A DNA stretch of 64,000 nucleotides from Kribbella pratensis (lineage in GTDB: Bacteria; Actinomycetota; Actinomycetes; Propionibacteriales; Kribbellaceae): NCBI RefSeq assembly GCF_004366075.1, contig NZ_SODU01000005.1, positions 62,001 to 126,000 on the forward strand, read 5' to 3'. The position numbers and the translations under genes are program-made. Positions within the stretch are counted from its first letter, which is position 1. Each line of letters starts with the position of its first letter. The notes below the pieces were generated by a model. The model saw only the letters and a program-made list of their open reading frames with translations. It was not told where the DNA came from and did no database searches. Shown in pieces: positions 34,779 to 43,440 of this stretch.

Positions 34779-35306
34779 TCAGGCCTCGGTGGTCTCGGCC
34801 GCAGCCTCGTCGGCCTTCGGCTCGTCGGCCTTGGCCTCAGCCTTCGCGTCCTCCGCCTTGTCAGCCTTCGGAGCCTCGTCGGCCTTGGGCGCCTCGGCGG
34901 CGTCGTCCTTCTTCTCAGCCTTCTTCGCGGTCTTCTTGGCGGTGACCGCCTCGGTCTTCAGCGAGCCGTGGGCCTCGGCCAGCGCCTCGTTGAAGATCTC
35001 CTGCTTGTCCCGCTTCGGCTCGGCCACCCGCAGCGGCGCCGGGGCGTCCAGGCCCTTGAACTTCTGCCAGTCGCCGGTGGCCTTGAAGAGCGCCTCGACG
35101 GCCTCGCTCGGCTGCGCGCCGACGCCCAGCCAGTACTGCGCCCGCTCCGACTCGACGCGGATGAACGAGGGCTCGGTCTTCGGGTTGTAGATCCCGATCT
35201 CCTCGATCGCGCGGCCGTCCCGCTTGGCGCGGGCGTCCATCACGACGATGCGGTAGTGCGGGGTGCGCTTCTTGCCGATGCGCTTCAAACGGATCTTGAC
35301 TGCCAC
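34779..35306 (-). CDS. rpsP: 30S ribosomal protein S16 with acidic/lysine tail
   Basis: A 175-residue S16. The first ~90 residues are canonical ([54 protein letters not shown]). The rest is a low-complexity Ala/Lys/Glu/Asp tail with repeated [14 protein letters not shown]-type sequence, about twice the E. coli S16 length. GTG 35306 is the family start; the frame is open upstream. It starts the ribosomal/tRNA-modification cluster. Confidence 0.96.
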   Translation of the reverse strand: MAVKIRLKRIGKKRTPHYRIVVMDARAKRDGRAIEEIGIYNPKTEPSFIRVESERAQYWLGVGAQPSEAVEALFKATGDWQKFKGLDAPAPLRVAEPKRDKQEIFNEALAEAHGSLKTEAVTAKKTAKKAEKKDDAAEAPKADEAPKADKAEDAKAEAKADEPKADEAAAETTEA

Positions 35307-35445
35307 GTTTGTGGGGTCTCCCTTGGAATTACTGTCTTGATGAACTGCACGACGCGTCGTGGGGACAACGCAGTGACAAGCTCGATGGGCCGGCCGGGCA
35401 GTGGAGTTAGAGGGCTGCACGAAACCTGGACGGACTCAGCAGGCC

Positions 35446-35475
35446 ATTGTGCCAGAAACCACGCTGCCCAACCAA
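35446..35475 (-). promoter_or_regulatory. Candidate rpsP promoter
   Basis: On the minus strand TTGGTT (35475-35470) and CACAAT (35451-35446) are separated by 18 bp, about 140 bp before the rpsP start. A perfect 14-bp palindrome, CACGACGCGTCGTG (35348-35361), lies in the leader. Confidence 0.4.
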
Positions 35476-35481
35476 TTCGCC

Positions 35482-36852
35482 TCAGGGGCGCAGGTAGGCC
35501 AAGTTGGGGAGCTGCTCGACGTACGTGTCCAGGAGGCTGCGGGCGACCGTCACAGAGTCTACGAGCGGGTGGTAGGCGAAGGCCTTCACAGCGGTGGCCC
35601 GGGAGGCAGTGGTGGCGGCCTCGATCGTCGCGCGCTCGACGGCCTTCACAGCACTGACCAGACCGGCCTGGTGGTCGCTCAGTTGCGACACGGTCACCGG
35701 GAGTGCCCCGTTGGCGTCAACGGTGCAGGGGATCTCCACGACGGCGTCGTCATCGAGGTGGCGCAGTACGCCGCGGTTGCGAACGTTGAGGATCAGCGAG
35801 GCCCGCTCGTTGTGTGCGATCGCCCGCATCAGCGAGAGCGCGACCTGCTCGTACCCACCGGCCGCCATGTCCCGCTCGTCCCGCTCCCCCGCGTCGGCGA
35901 CCTCACGGCTTTCCACCATGTACGTCGACTCGCGCTCGGCCCGGGTCTTCTGCCAGAGCTCGAACGCCTGCTCGGGGTGCTGCCCAGTCTCGGCGTAGAA
36001 CGCGGACTGCTGCTCCAGGAGGAACGTGCCACGCGTCTGCCGCACCCCCTGTACGGCGGCCAGCGTCTCGCGGGCGAAGTAGTAGTAGTGCAGGTACTCG
36101 TTCGGAATGGACCCCAGCGACCGCAGCCAGTCCACACCGAACAGCCGGCCCTCCTCGAAGGAGGCCAACGCGTCAGTCGACTGCAGCAGCTCCGGCAAGC
36201 GGTCCGCTCCACCGGACCGCAGGCCCCGAAGCCAGCCGAGGTGGTTGAGACCGGCGTAGTCGTAGAACGCAGTAGACGGGTCGACGCCGAGCGCCAGCGC
36301 CGCCCGGCGACCCAGACCGGACGGGGAGTCGCAGATGCCGATCACCCGGTCGCCCAGGTACGGAATCATCGCCTCCGTCACCATGCCGGCCGGGTTGGTG
36401 AAGTTGATGGTCCACGCTTCCGGAGCGACCGCCGCGATCCGCTGGGCGATCTGTACGGCGACCGGGAGTGTCCGCAGCCCGTAGGCGATCCCGCCGGCGC
36501 CAACCGTCTCCTGCCCCAGTACGCCGAGGTCGAGGGCGACCCGTTCGTCGACGGTCCGTCCCTCGAGGCCGCCCACGCGGATCGCGGAGAAGATGAAGTC
36601 GGCACCACGCAACGCCTCGTCGAGGTCCGTGGTCGCGGTCACGACCGGCGGGTCGAGCGGGGCCGCGTCGACATCGGAGTGGCCGAGGCCTGCCGCCTGC
36701 TGACGCAGCACTGCGGCGATGGCGGACAGGCGCGACGGATCGGTGTCATAGAGAACGACGGACGTGATCCGTCCGGCTCCACGGTCGCCGAGCAACGCGT
36801 GGTACACGAGCGGAACCCGAAAGCCGCCCCCACCCAGGATCGTCAGCTTCAC
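35482..36852 (-). CDS. GH4 family glycosidase (6-phospho-beta-glucosidase type)
   Basis: A 456-residue NAD- and metal-dependent family 4 glycosidase. The dinucleotide site is KLTILGGGGFRVPLVYHALL. NFTNPAGMVTEAM, GICDSPSGLGRR (metal-binding Cys) and DYAGLNHLGWLRGL (metal-binding His) are the family blocks; IRVGGLEGRTVDERVALDLGVLGQETVGAGG is the Tyr/Asp catalytic region. GH4 cleaves glycosides by a redox elimination mechanism, usually on 6-phosphorylated substrates. GTG 36852 overlaps the deoR stop (GTGA). No PTS gene is nearby; see the adjacent kinase. Confidence 0.9.
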   Translation of the reverse strand: MKLTILGGGGFRVPLVYHALLGDRGAGRITSVVLYDTDPSRLSAIAAVLRQQAAGLGHSDVDAAPLDPPVVTATTDLDEALRGADFIFSAIRVGGLEGRTVDERVALDLGVLGQETVGAGGIAYGLRTLPVAVQIAQRIAAVAPEAWTINFTNPAGMVTEAMIPYLGDRVIGICDSPSGLGRRAALALGVDPSTAFYDYAGLNHLGWLRGLRSGGADRLPELLQSTDALASFEEGRLFGVDWLRSLGSIPNEYLHYYYFARETLAAVQGVRQTRGTFLLEQQSAFYAETGQHPEQAFELWQKTRAERESTYMVESREVADAGERDERDMAAGGYEQVALSLMRAIAHNERASLILNVRNRGVLRHLDDDAVVEIPCTVDANGALPVTVSQLSDHQAGLVSAVKAVERATIEAATTASRATAVKAFAYHPLVDSVTVARSLLDTYVEQLPNLAYLRP

Positions 36853-37601
36853 GCCAGCACCACCTCTACTCCTGCTTCGGTCAGTTGGGCACGCGTTGCC
36901 GCGTCGGAGTCGGGTTCGGTGACGACCATGGAGAGCTCTCCCGGCTCGCACACCCGGGCGACGCCGTGCCCCGGGAACTTCGTCCGATCGGCGAGCAGGA
37001 CCACCCGGTCGGCGGCGTTGATCATCGCCCGCTTGACCGGCACCTCGATCATCGTGCTGTCCATGACCCGGCCGTCCGGCCGGACCCCGCTGGTCCCCAG
37101 GAACAGCCAGTCGACGTGGATCTGCCGCAGGCTTTCCTCGGTCAGGTAGCCGACCAGCGACCGGTAGCTTCGCCGGACGAACCCGCCCAGCACGATCAGC
37201 TCGATCTGCTCGTCGTTCTGCAACTCCTCCAGTACGGCGAGGTTGCTGGTCACCACGGTCAACGAGCGGCCGTGCAGGTGCTGCGCGACCCGGAGTGCCG
37301 TCGTACCGATGTCCAGCAGCACCGACTCGCCGTCGGCGACCAGCTCGGCCGCACGCCGCGCGATGCGGTCCTTCTCCTCGGCATGGACGGCGTTGACGTC
37401 CGCGAACGGCTCGTCACCGCCGTCGACCGCGAGCGCACCGCCGTACACGCGGGTCAGACGACCCTCTGCGTGCAACTGCTCGAGGTCGCGCCGGATGGTG
37501 GCCTCGCTGACGCCGAGCTTCCCGGCCAGCACCTTGACGCCCCCGGCCCCGTCGGCCCGGAGCGCGCGGACGATCTGATCCTGACGCTGCTTCGGCAACA
37601 C
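36849..37601 (-). CDS. DeoR family transcriptional regulator
   Basis: A 250-residue DeoR repressor. The N-terminal HTH reads LAGKLGVSEATIRRDLEQLHAEGRLTRVYGGA, and the sugar-phosphate sensor domain has EKDRIARRAAELV, LLDIGTTALRVAQHL, TSNLAVLEEL and IVLGGFVRRS. DeoR proteins sense phosphorylated sugars. GTG 37601 has TACGGT 6 nt upstream and no SD. It is coupled to the GH4 gene and divergent from the kinase/ABC operon, so it probably regulates both. Confidence 0.9.
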   Translation of the reverse strand: MLPKQRQDQIVRALRADGAGGVKVLAGKLGVSEATIRRDLEQLHAEGRLTRVYGGALAVDGGDEPFADVNAVHAEEKDRIARRAAELVADGESVLLDIGTTALRVAQHLHGRSLTVVTSNLAVLEELQNDEQIELIVLGGFVRRSYRSLVGYLTEESLRQIHVDWLFLGTSGVRPDGRVMDSTMIEVPVKRAMINAADRVVLLADRTKFPGHGVARVCEPGELSMVVTEPDSDAATRAQLTEAGVEVVLA

Positions 37602-37729
37602 AGAGAGACCGTATCACGCAAACTCCGTCATTATCAGTCAAATTTGTGATCAGCTCTTGCGGATCCTGAGCAAGAGTTTCAAGATTCATGCACGAGTTTG
37701 ATCGACCCTGCAGGAGTGTGCTGAGCATG
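37602..37729. promoter_or_regulatory. Divergent promoter/operator region of the sugar locus
   Basis: The region holds TACGGT (37613-37608, minus) for deoR. It also holds an inverted repeat CTCTTGC-n9-GCAAGAG (37654-37676) and ATCAC/GTGAT half-sites near 37614 and 37646. These are candidate DeoR sites. It contains an upstream ATG (37688) whose first codons resemble the true start. Confidence 0.45.
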
Positions 37730-38713
37730 CACGAGCTGGACGTTCCCGTCCTAGATGTCGTCGTGTCCGGTCTGGTATTTGAGGACCTGGTGCTCGGCCT
37801 GCCCATGGCGCCACGTCCGGGCACCGAGGTCTGGGCCACCGAGTCGCACGAGAGCCCGGGAGGTATCGCGAACTTCGCGGTCGCGCTCGCCCGGCTCGGC
37901 CTGCGGACCGGCATGGCCGCGGCCTTCGGGGCGGACGCCGCCGGTGACCGCGTCTGGACGTACCTGAGCGCCGAGGGCATCGATCTGACACTCTCCCGAA
38001 AACTCGCCGGCTGGCAGACGCCCCTCACCGTGGCCCTTGCCTACGACAACGACAGGGCACTGGTCACCCGGGGTACCCCTCCCCTGCTGTCGGCCGACGA
38101 GCTGATCACCACGCCGCCGGCTGCTCGAGCCGTCGCCGCCCACATCGGATCCTGGCCGAACGAGTGGCTGGCGAAGGCGAAGGCGGCCGGCAGTGTGGTG
38201 TTCGCAGACGTGGGCTGGGACCCGACCGAGCAGTGGGACCCGGCAGTGCTCGACCAGCTCCAGCACTGCGACGTGTTCCTGCCGAACGCCGACGAGGCCA
38301 TGCACTACACGCGGACGGACTCACCAGAGCAGGCCATGCGCCGCTTGGCGGAGCAGGTGCCGCTGGTGGTCGTGTCCAACGGCGCTGCGGGCGCCACCGC
38401 ACTCGACGCGAGTACTGGCGAGCAGGTCGCCGTACCTGCGTATGCGGTCCCGGCGGCGGACACCACCGGGGCGGGTGATGTGTTCGCCGCCGGCTTCATC
38501 GCCGCCACGCTCTGGGACCTGCCGCTGGCGCAGCGGGTGCGGTTCGCGGCACTCACCGCCGCGCTCTCCGTCACCCGGCTGGGCGGTGCTGACGCCGCAC
38601 CGCGCTGGGCCGACCTGGTGGCCTGGCAGGCCCTGCTCGATACCGGGCATCCCGAAGACCACCACCTCCAGGCGCTGATCAGCGCACACTCATGGGCACA
38701 CTCAGGAAGGTAG
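37730..38713 (+). CDS. PfkB/ribokinase-family carbohydrate kinase
   Basis: A 327-residue sugar kinase. GGIANFAVALARLGLRTGMAAAFGADAAGD is the N-terminal PfkB block, and ADTTGAGDVFAAGFIA near residue 243 holds the anion hole and catalytic Asp. It would phosphorylate a sugar or nucleoside imported by the ABC system that follows. ATG 37730 has AGGAG upstream. The in-frame ATG 37688 (MHEFDRP versus MHELDVP) is an alternative. It ends 4 bp before the binding-protein gene. Confidence 0.87.
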   Translation, partial: HELDVPVLDVVVSGLVFEDLVLGLPMAPRPGTEVWATESHESPGGIANFAVALARLGLRTGMAAAFGADAAGDRVWTYLSAEGIDLTLSRKLAGWQTPLTVALAYDNDRALVTRGTPPLLSADELITTPPAARAVAAHIGSWPNEWLAKAKAAGSVVFADVGWDPTEQWDPAVLDQLQHCDVFLPNADEAMHYTRTDSPEQAMRRLAEQVPLVVVSNGAAGATALDASTGEQVAVPAYAVPAADTTGAGDVFAAGFIAATLWDLPLAQRVRFAALTAALSVTRLGGADAAPRWADLVAWQALLDTGHPEDHHLQALISAHSWAHSGR

Positions 38714-38717
38714 AACC

Positions 38718-40007
38718 ATGGAGCTCTCACGTCGGACATTGCTCGGGGGCTTCGCAGCCGTAGCGGGCGGGTCGCTGGTCGGCTGCTCGTCAGGAATGAA
38801 CAACACCGGGACGACGGCCAAGAAGAACACTGCCACCACGCTGACCATGTGGTGCTGGCCGGGCGGTCTCGGCAAGTCGGTGCTGGACGACACGATCGCG
38901 CACTTCCCGGACCCGAAGATCAAGTACTCCGAGATCGGCGGCGACTTCAAGCAGAAGCTGATCACCACCTTCAACGGCGGTACGTCGATCCCCGACATCA
39001 CGGGCCTGAAGGGCGAGGACATCGCGTCGCTGCTGCCCCAGGCCGAGCGGTTCGTGGACCTGAAGACCGTCGGCGCGGACTCGATCCTCGGCGACTACCT
39101 GGAGTGGAAGGTCAAGCAGGCCACCACCCTGGACGGCAAGGTCATCGGTCTGCCGATCGACGTCGGCCCGACCGCGCTGTTCTACCGCGAGGACGTCTTC
39201 GCCGCGGCCGGGCTGCCGAGCGACCCCGCGAAGGTGGCCGAGCAGCTGAAGACCTGGGACGACTTCTTCGCCGCCGGTGTCCAGTTGAAGGCGAAGAACC
39301 CGAAGGCGCTGCTGGTCTGGGACGCCACCGACCTCTACGACATGGTCGTCGGCCAGGGCACCGAGCGGTACATCTCCAAGGACAACAAGTTCATCGGCGA
39401 CCAGGACCACATCCGCAAGGCCTGGGACACCTCGGTCAAGGCGATGACGATGAAGATCGACGGCAAGACGCCGAGCGGTTCGCCGGACTGGAACGCCGGC
39501 CTCGATCAGGGCACGGTGCCCGCGCACATCGGGGCGGCCTGGGTCGCGCTCGACATCAAGTCCGCGGTGAAGAAGACCGCGGGCAAGTGGCGGCTCGCGC
39601 CGACCCCGGGCGGCGCGGCGAACTTCGGCGGCTCGTTCCTCGCGATCACCAAGAACGCCGCCGACCCGCAGAAGGCGTTCGACGTGATCAAGTACATGCT
39701 CAGCGCCGACAACGAGGCCAAGGCGTTCGCCGACGCGCAGATCTTCCCGTCGACGCCGGCGGCGTACGACAAGCCGCAGCTCAAGGCGGCCGACAAGTTC
39801 TTCGGCGGCCAGGTCCCGATCGACATCTTCGGCCCGGCCGCGAAGGCAATCCCGGTCGCGTACCAGAGCCCGTACGACGACTCGGTCGCGGCACCCTTCC
39901 ACGACGAGCTCAAGACCGTGCAGACCGGCGCCAAGACCTCGGACGCGGCATGGTCCGCCGCCGTCTCGAAGGCGAAGGCGATCGCCAAACGCCAGGGAGT
40001 GCAGTGA
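38718..40007 (+). CDS. Extracellular solute-binding protein (family 1, sugar ABC)
   Basis: A 429-residue binding lipoprotein with a Tat-type signal: RR at residues 5-6 in SRRTLLGGF and a lipobox ending LVGC (Cys23). The mature protein shows family 1 features (TMWCWPGGLGKSVLDDTI, LPIDVGPTALFYREDVFAAAGLP, GGSFLAITKNAADPQKAFDVIKYM). It would present an oligosaccharide to the permeases encoded next. Folded export by Tat is common for actinobacterial sugar-binding lipoproteins. Its stop overlaps the next GTG by 4 bp. Confidence 0.9.
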   Translation: MELSRRTLLGGFAAVAGGSLVGCSSGMNNTGTTAKKNTATTLTMWCWPGGLGKSVLDDTIAHFPDPKIKYSEIGGDFKQKLITTFNGGTSIPDITGLKGEDIASLLPQAERFVDLKTVGADSILGDYLEWKVKQATTLDGKVIGLPIDVGPTALFYREDVFAAAGLPSDPAKVAEQLKTWDDFFAAGVQLKAKNPKALLVWDATDLYDMVVGQGTERYISKDNKFIGDQDHIRKAWDTSVKAMTMKIDGKTPSGSPDWNAGLDQGTVPAHIGAAWVALDIKSAVKKTAGKWRLAPTPGGAANFGGSFLAITKNAADPQKAFDVIKYMLSADNEAKAFADAQIFPSTPAAYDKPQLKAADKFFGGQVPIDIFGPAAKAIPVAYQSPYDDSVAAPFHDELKTVQTGAKTSDAAWSAAVSKAKAIAKRQGVQ

Positions 40008-40936
40008 CGGCTACAACGATGCGGACCGCGCCGCTGACCAGATCATCGACCGGTCAGCGACGCCGGATCTGGTCGTACTGGCGGTTCTACCTGGCGCTGT
40101 CACCGTTCTACGTTCTGTTCGCGGTGTTCGGGCTGTACCCGATGCTGTCCACGATCGTGCTGGCGTTCCAGCGCTGGGACGGCCTGAGCGCCCGCAGGTT
40201 CACCGGCCTGGACAACTTCGCGTTCCTGGTGAAGGACCCGACGTTCTGGCAGTCGCTGGAGAACACCGTCGTACTGTTCCTGATGTCGACGGTGCCGACG
40301 CTGGTACTGGCGCTGTTGCTGGCGGTGATGCTGCAGTCCGCGGTCCGGTTCACCAACGTCTACCGGATCGCGTACTTCATCCCGAACGTCACGTCGCTGG
40401 TCGCGATGGCGATCTTCTTCAGCTCGATCTTCAGCACGAACTTCGGTCTGGTGAACGCCGCGCTGCGCTCCCTCGGCATCCCGCAGCAGGACTGGCTCGG
40501 GCAGCCGTGGGGGATCAAGATCGCGATCTCCACGATGATCGTGTGGCAGTGGGTCGGGTACAACACGCTGATCTACCTGGCCGGTCTGCAGGCGATCCCG
40601 AAGGACCAGTACGAGGCCGCCAAGGTGGACGGGGCGGGAGCGGTCCGGACGTTCTTCTCGATCACGCTGCCGCAGCTGCGTCCCGTCGTACTGTTCACCG
40701 TCGTCATGTCGACGATCGGCGGGCTGCAGACGTTCACCGAGCCGCAGGTGATGGTCGGCAACAGCGGTGGCACCGGGCAGAGCGGGATGACCGTGGTGCT
40801 GTTCTTCTACCGGGCCGCGTTCCTGGACAACGACTACGGGTACGCCGCCGCGATCGCGCTGAGCATCTTCGCGCTCGTGCTGTTGTTCACGGCAATCAAC
40901 TGGCGGATCTTCCGTGGACGGAGTGAGGACCGATGA
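40004..40936 (+). CDS. Sugar ABC transporter permease (MalF/UgpA-like)
   Basis: A 310-residue permease with about six membrane spans (FYLALSPFYVLFAVFGLYPML, then VVLFLMSTVPTLVLALLLAVM and others). The EAA loop is QYEAAKVDGAGAVRTFFSITLPQLRP. GTG 40004 overlaps the binding-protein stop (GTGA). No ATPase gene is in the operon; in actinobacteria a shared MsiK-type ATPase usually serves such systems. Confidence 0.9.
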   Translation: MTATTMRTAPLTRSSTGQRRRIWSYWRFYLALSPFYVLFAVFGLYPMLSTIVLAFQRWDGLSARRFTGLDNFAFLVKDPTFWQSLENTVVLFLMSTVPTLVLALLLAVMLQSAVRFTNVYRIAYFIPNVTSLVAMAIFFSSIFSTNFGLVNAALRSLGIPQQDWLGQPWGIKIAISTMIVWQWVGYNTLIYLAGLQAIPKDQYEAAKVDGAGAVRTFFSITLPQLRPVVLFTVVMSTIGGLQTFTEPQVMVGNSGGTGQSGMTVVLFFYRAAFLDNDYGYAAAIALSIFALVLLFTAINWRIFRGRSEDR

Positions 40937-41760
40937 CGCGGTACCGGCTGCGCGGGCTCGCGCTGCACGCCGCCCTCGTGCTGGCCCTGCTGGTGTTCAT
41001 GTTCCCGTTCGCGTGGACGATCATCATGGCGTCGAACACGACCGCGGACATCTATCGTTTCCCGCCGAAGTTCACGTTCGGCGGGCACTTCGGCGACAAC
41101 GTCCGGCACGTGCTGGAGAACGTCGCGTTCTTCCCGTCGATGGCGAACACCGCGACGGTGGCGATCTCGACCACGTTGCTGGTGCTGTTCTTCGACTCGC
41201 TCGCGGCGTTCACATTCGCCAAGTTCCGGTTCCCGGGGCGTAACGCGTTGTTCGTGATCCTGCTGGCGACCATGCTGCTGCCGGCGCAACTTGCCGCCGT
41301 ACCGCAGTTCCAGACGATGGCGATCCTGGGCTGGGTCGGCTCGCTGAAGGCGCTGATCATCCCGGGTGCTGCGAACGCGTTCGGCATCTTCTGGATGCGG
41401 CAGTACTTCCAGAACTCGATCCACGACGAGCTGATCGAGGCCGCGACGCTGGACGGCTGCGGCTTCTTCGGGACGTACTGGCACGTCGCGCTGCCGTCGG
41501 CGCGGCCGGCACTGGCGTTCCTCGGCATCTTCACGTTCGTCGGTTCCTGGAACGACTACATGTGGCCGCTGATCGTGCTGACCAACCCCGACCACGTGAC
41601 GCTGCAGGTCGCCCTGTCGACATTGAACCGCTCGCACGGCGTGGACTACAGCATGGTGATGACCGGAGCGTTGATGGCGATGATCCCGCTGGTGATCGTG
41701 TTCGCGATCTTCGCCCGCCAGTTCATCAAGGGCGCGACGGAAGGCGCAGTACGCGGCTGA
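40933..41760 (+). CDS. Sugar ABC transporter permease (MalG/UgpE-like)
   Basis: A 275-residue permease, partner of the previous one. LALLVFMFPFAWTIIMASN is the first span, and the EAA loop reads LIEAATLDGCGFFGTYWHVALPSARP. It overlaps the previous gene by 4 bp (ATGA). The stop abuts an 8-bp sequence complementary to the SD of the next gene. Confidence 0.9.
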   Translation: MTRYRLRGLALHAALVLALLVFMFPFAWTIIMASNTTADIYRFPPKFTFGGHFGDNVRHVLENVAFFPSMANTATVAISTTLLVLFFDSLAAFTFAKFRFPGRNALFVILLATMLLPAQLAAVPQFQTMAILGWVGSLKALIIPGAANAFGIFWMRQYFQNSIHDELIEAATLDGCGFFGTYWHVALPSARPALAFLGIFTFVGSWNDYMWPLIVLTNPDHVTLQVALSTLNRSHGVDYSMVMTGALMAMIPLVIVFAIFARQFIKGATEGAVRG

Positions 41761-41810
41761 CCCTCCGATGTAAGCTGCGGAACCCAGAGCAGCAGCGGTA
41801 CGTCGGAGGG
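41761..41810 (+). promoter_or_regulatory. Promoter and SD-masking inverted repeat before the NfeD-like gene
   Basis: CCCTCCGA (41761-41768) is complementary to TCGGAGGG (41803-41810), which contains the SD of the next gene. TAAGCT (41771-41776) between them is a plausible -10. Transcripts starting here lack the first arm, whereas read-through from the sugar operon would fold over the SD. Confidence 0.45.
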
Positions 41811-41815
41811 GCAAC

Positions 41816-42010
41816 ATGGTAGGCAAGCGGGGGCGGGTGATCGGCCGGATCGCACCCGGGATCGTCGGCGAAGTGATGCTGCCGGTCCGGGGTGCCACCG
41901 AGGCCTTCTACGCTTACCCGGCGACCGACGAGGTGCTCGAGGTGGGGACGCAGGTTGTCGTCGTCGACTTCGACCCACCCCGCACCGTGTACGTCGCTCG
42001 CGCCATCTAA
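41816..42010 (+). CDS. Stand-alone NfeD-type OB-fold protein
   Basis: A 64-residue protein: VGKRGRVIGRIAPGIVGEVML, then EVGTQVVVVDFDPPRTVYVAR. This matches the C-terminal OB domain of NfeD/YuaF partners of flotillins, but without the membrane part. GGAGG precedes the ATG. It is 21 bp upstream of the flotillin gene, the pairing expected for NfeD-flotillin operons. It may assist flotillin scaffold assembly; the role is inferred from the family. Confidence 0.85.
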   Translation: MVGKRGRVIGRIAPGIVGEVMLPVRGATEAFYAYPATDEVLEVGTQVVVVDFDPPRTVYVARAI

Positions 42011-42031
42011 TTTCGTTCCCTTGGAGGGGAA

Positions 42032-43381
42032 ATGCTCTGGACGTACCTGATCATCGCGGCGGTCGCGGTGGTCGTCCTTCTGATCCTGTTCCGGATGGTC
42101 TGGCGGGTGGCGGAGCCGAACGAGGCGCTGATCATCTCCGGCCTCGGCGCGCACTCGAGCACCGACCAGGTCAACGAGACCCTCGGTTTCAAGATCGTCG
42201 TCGGCCGCGGCACCGCGGTGCTCCCGGGGTTCCAGACGGTACGGCGGTTGCCGCTGGACATCCGCGCGACGCCGCTGACCGTGACGTGCGTGTCCAGCCA
42301 GGGCATCCCGCTGCACATCAAGGGCGTCACGGCGTACAAGGTCGGTGACGACTACGGCTCGATCGCGAACGCGGCCCGGCGGTTCCTGGAGCAGAGCGAC
42401 GAGCAGGTGATGGGCACCATCCACGAGCTGTTCGCGGGTCACCTGCGGGCGATCGTCGGCTCCACCACGGTCGAGGAGATGCTGCACGACCGGGAGACGC
42501 TGACCACCAACATCCGCGGCTCGCTGGCCGGGGACATGGAGAAGCTCGGCCTGGTCGTGGACTCGCTGCAGATCCAGGAGATCGACGACGAGTCCGGCTA
42601 CATCAAGAACCTCGGCCGTCCGCAGGCCGCCGCGGTCGAGGCCGCGGCCCGGATCGCGCAGGCCGAGCGGGACCGGGAGGCGACCGAGCGCGAGCAGGCC
42701 GCCGCCGCCCAGAAGGCCGCAGCCGTCCGGGAGAGCTCGATCGCCCAGGCCGGTTACCAGGCCGAGGTCGACCAGGCGAAGTCGAAGGCGTCGCAGTCCG
42801 GTCCGCTGGCCGAGGCGCTGGCCCGCCAGGAGGTCGTCGTCGCCGAGACGGAGACCGCCAAGCTGAACGCGTCGCTGGCCGAGAAGCAGCTGGAGTCGAC
42901 GGTGCTGAAGCCGGCCGACGCCGAGGCGTACCGGCAGCGCACGCTGGCGCAGGCCGCCCGTGACGCGCAGATCGCGGCCGCCGAGGCGAACGCCCGGGAG
43001 GTCCAGCTGCGCGGTGAGGCGCAGGCGAAGGCCACCGAGCTGACCGGTAAGGCCGAGGCGTCCGCCGTACAGGCCAAGGCGATGGCGGAAGCGGCCGGTA
43101 TCAAGGCGCGCGCCGAGGCGCTGGCCACCAACACCGAGGCGGTCGTCGCGCAGCAGCTGGCCGAGGCCTACCCGGCGATCGTGACCGCCGCGGCGAGCTC
43201 GTTCGACAAGGTCGGCAACATGGTCGTGCTGAACGGTGCCCAGGGCATCGAGGACACCCTGGTGAAGACGATCACGATGGGCGGCTCCGGCTTCGCGCTG
43301 GCCAAGCAGCTGATCGACTCGCTGGCCACCAAGAAGGACGAGGCCCCGAAACTGGAGCCGGTTCCGGACGAATCCGCCTGA
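42032..43381 (+). CDS. Flotillin-family SPFH protein
   Basis: A 449-residue flotillin. It has a single N-terminal membrane helix (YLIIAAVAVVVLLILFRMVW) and an SPFH domain (NEALIISGLGAHS, VLPGFQTVRRLPLDIRATPLTV, EMLHDRETLTTNIRGSLAGDMEKLGLVVDSLQIQEI). A long Ala/Glu-rich coiled coil follows (about residues 210-370). It scaffolds membrane microdomains. GGAGGGG precedes the ATG. It forms an operon with the NfeD-like gene. Confidence 0.93.
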   Translation: MLWTYLIIAAVAVVVLLILFRMVWRVAEPNEALIISGLGAHSSTDQVNETLGFKIVVGRGTAVLPGFQTVRRLPLDIRATPLTVTCVSSQGIPLHIKGVTAYKVGDDYGSIANAARRFLEQSDEQVMGTIHELFAGHLRAIVGSTTVEEMLHDRETLTTNIRGSLAGDMEKLGLVVDSLQIQEIDDESGYIKNLGRPQAAAVEAAARIAQAERDREATEREQAAAAQKAAAVRESSIAQAGYQAEVDQAKSKASQSGPLAEALARQEVVVAETETAKLNASLAEKQLESTVLKPADAEAYRQRTLAQAARDAQIAAAEANAREVQLRGEAQAKATELTGKAEASAVQAKAMAEAAGIKARAEALATNTEAVVAQQLAEAYPAIVTAAASSFDKVGNMVVLNGAQGIEDTLVKTITMGGSGFALAKQLIDSLATKKDEAPKLEPVPDESA

Positions 43382-43404
43382 CAATTAACTACAGGCGGAA
43401 ACCG

Positions 43405-43433
43405 TTGAAGGTTGCTGCTTGACGTCTGACACT
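43405..43433 (+). promoter_or_regulatory. Leaderless-type promoter of the secreted M23 gene
   Basis: TTGAAG (43405-43410), a 17-bp spacer and GACACT (43428-43433) end 7 nt before ATG 43441. There is no SD. It has the best -35 of the leaderless candidates in the window. Confidence 0.6.
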
Positions 43434-43440
43434 GAGCAGC

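Noticed and set aside
37688-37729. Upstream start of the PfkB kinase (MHEFDRP)
   Set aside because: It lacks an SD and the next in-frame ATG has AGGAG. The similarity of the first codons (ATGCACGAG twice) is noted but could be chance or a small duplication.
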